Below are positions 32,601-32,970 of a DNA stretch of 32,970 nucleotides, piece by piece; position 1 is the first letter of the stretch; each line of letters begins with the position of its first letter. Both the position numbers and the translations under genes were made by a program. Below the pieces are notes generated by a model. The model had not been told where the DNA came from, did no database searches, and saw only the letters and a list, made by a program, of their open reading frames with translations. The stretch lies in assembly GCA_010024385.1 (NCBI GenBank), contig RGHD01000010.1, forward strand, positions 1-32,970, read 5' to 3'. The DNA is from Actinomycetota bacterium (GTDB lineage: Bacteria; Actinomycetota; Actinomycetes; Nanopelagicales; Nanopelagicaceae).

Positions 32601-32970
32601 GTTCGCAAGCAGATTCGCGCGATAGTCACACAACTATTCCGGCAAGACCAGACTTAATTCGCCTAGGTATTGGAATCATGGGCATTGGAACTTCAGGCCC
32701 ACTTATTGCTATGAGTGCAATGTCAATTCCCACGTTGATTTTTTGGAGAAACCTTGGTGGGTCTTTATTAACACTTCCCTTTGCTCTCAAACATCCAAGG
32801 GATCGCGAAGGCATTAAGTGGTCAATTCTGGCTGGATTTATTTTAGCTATTCACTTCGTTGGATTCTTTCTAGCAATGCGCTGGACAACAGTTGCAGCAG
32901 GCACAGCACTTGTTGCACTCCAACCAATTTTTGCAGCTTTGTTTGTTAAGCTCAGTGGTGGATTTATTCC
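32597..32970 (+). CDS. EamA/DMT superfamily transporter (3' partial)
   Basis: The frame is open to the window end, giving 124 codons. After a polar 18-residue head come hydrophobic helices with the EamA pattern: GIMGIGTSGPLIAM, IPTLIFWRNLGGSLL, and MRWTTVAAGTALVALQPIFAAL, whose repeated A/G-T-A-x-x-x-L-x-x-x-x-P motif is typical of the family. These are small-metabolite exporters or importers of unknown substrate. The start is taken as TTG 32597, overlapping the mrp stop (TTGA); the next ATG in frame is within the first helix, so TTG is preferred. The remaining helices lie outside the window. Confidence 0.85.
   Translation, partial: MSSQADSRDSHTTIPARPDLIRLGIGIMGIGTSGPLIAMSAMSIPTLIFWRNLGGSLLTLPFALKHPRDREGIKWSILAGFILAIHFVGFFLAMRWTTVAAGTALVALQPIFAALFVKLSGGFI

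Noticed and set aside
1..32970. CRISPR arrays, tRNA/rRNA genes, insertion sequences or prophage
   Set aside because: No spaced direct repeats, cloverleaf sequences, transposase or phage genes were recognised; nearly all sequence is housekeeping coding DNA.

Overview
This 33-kb window looks like a chromosomal segment of a streamlined, low-GC member of the Actinomycetota. The freshwater acI / Nanopelagicales group is the best fit, but that placement is inference. Three things point there. The gene families are actinobacterial: acyl-CoA carboxylase epsilon subunit, DUF3117, actinobacterial-type DapD and Add, and HtrA-TatB-Mrp order. The base composition looks AT-leaning by eye. Packing is extreme: neighbouring genes overlap by 1-28 bp, divergent genes are separated by 18-36 bp, and convergent genes share stop codons. 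No tRNA, rRNA, insertion sequence, prophage, CRISPR array or convincing rho-independent terminator was seen. No stretch over 300 bases lacks a gene; the longest non-coding gap is 86 bp (27595-27680).

Region 1 (1-16378) is a nucleoside uptake and catabolism island joined to acyl-CoA carboxylase. A plus-strand operon holds a nucleoside-type ABC permease (cut by the window edge), cdd, deoA, add and a cytochrome P450. A divergent pair follows: ribokinase and a nucleoside hydrolase. A long minus-strand operon then runs accD-accE-maf-accA-PNP-phosphohexomutase-deoC-ALDH-half ALDH. Together these could take purine and pyrimidine nucleosides to free bases plus (deoxy)ribose phosphates, and the deoxyribose on to glyceraldehyde-3-phosphate, acetaldehyde and acetate. 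BirA, encoded divergently next to accD, would biotinylate the AccA subunit. The gene content resembles the Mycobacterium tuberculosis Rv3275c-Rv3315c neighbourhood (purE, purK, birA, accD5, accE5, maf, accA3, punA, pmmB, add, deoA, cdd).

Region 2 (16397-19130) is birA-purK-purE plus a convergent CoA-binding protein. Region 3 (19162-25472) is a surface-glycopolymer locus: UDP-glucose dehydrogenase, an LCP ligase, a GT2 glycosyltransferase, a two-gene ABC polysaccharide exporter and a secreted SpoIID/LytB-domain protein.

Region 4 (25452-32970) holds dapD, a LOG-family protein, an SRPBCC protein, a 63-aa stand-alone sigma region-4-like protein, DUF3117, leucyl aminopeptidase, an O-methyltransferase, HtrA, TatB, Mrp and the start of an EamA transporter. 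It follows the mycobacterial dapD ... O-methyltransferase-sigE-rseA-htrA-tatB ... mrp order, but sigE and rseA are absent.

The most striking non-coding signal is a recurring leaderless promoter module: a TAnnnT box exactly 6 or 7 bases before a start codon, found at about a dozen transcription-unit heads. At two divergent pairs (ribokinase/nucleoside hydrolase and accD/birA) one 7-bp TA-N3-TA element lies in an 18-bp intergenic gap and reads as a correctly placed -10 box on both strands.
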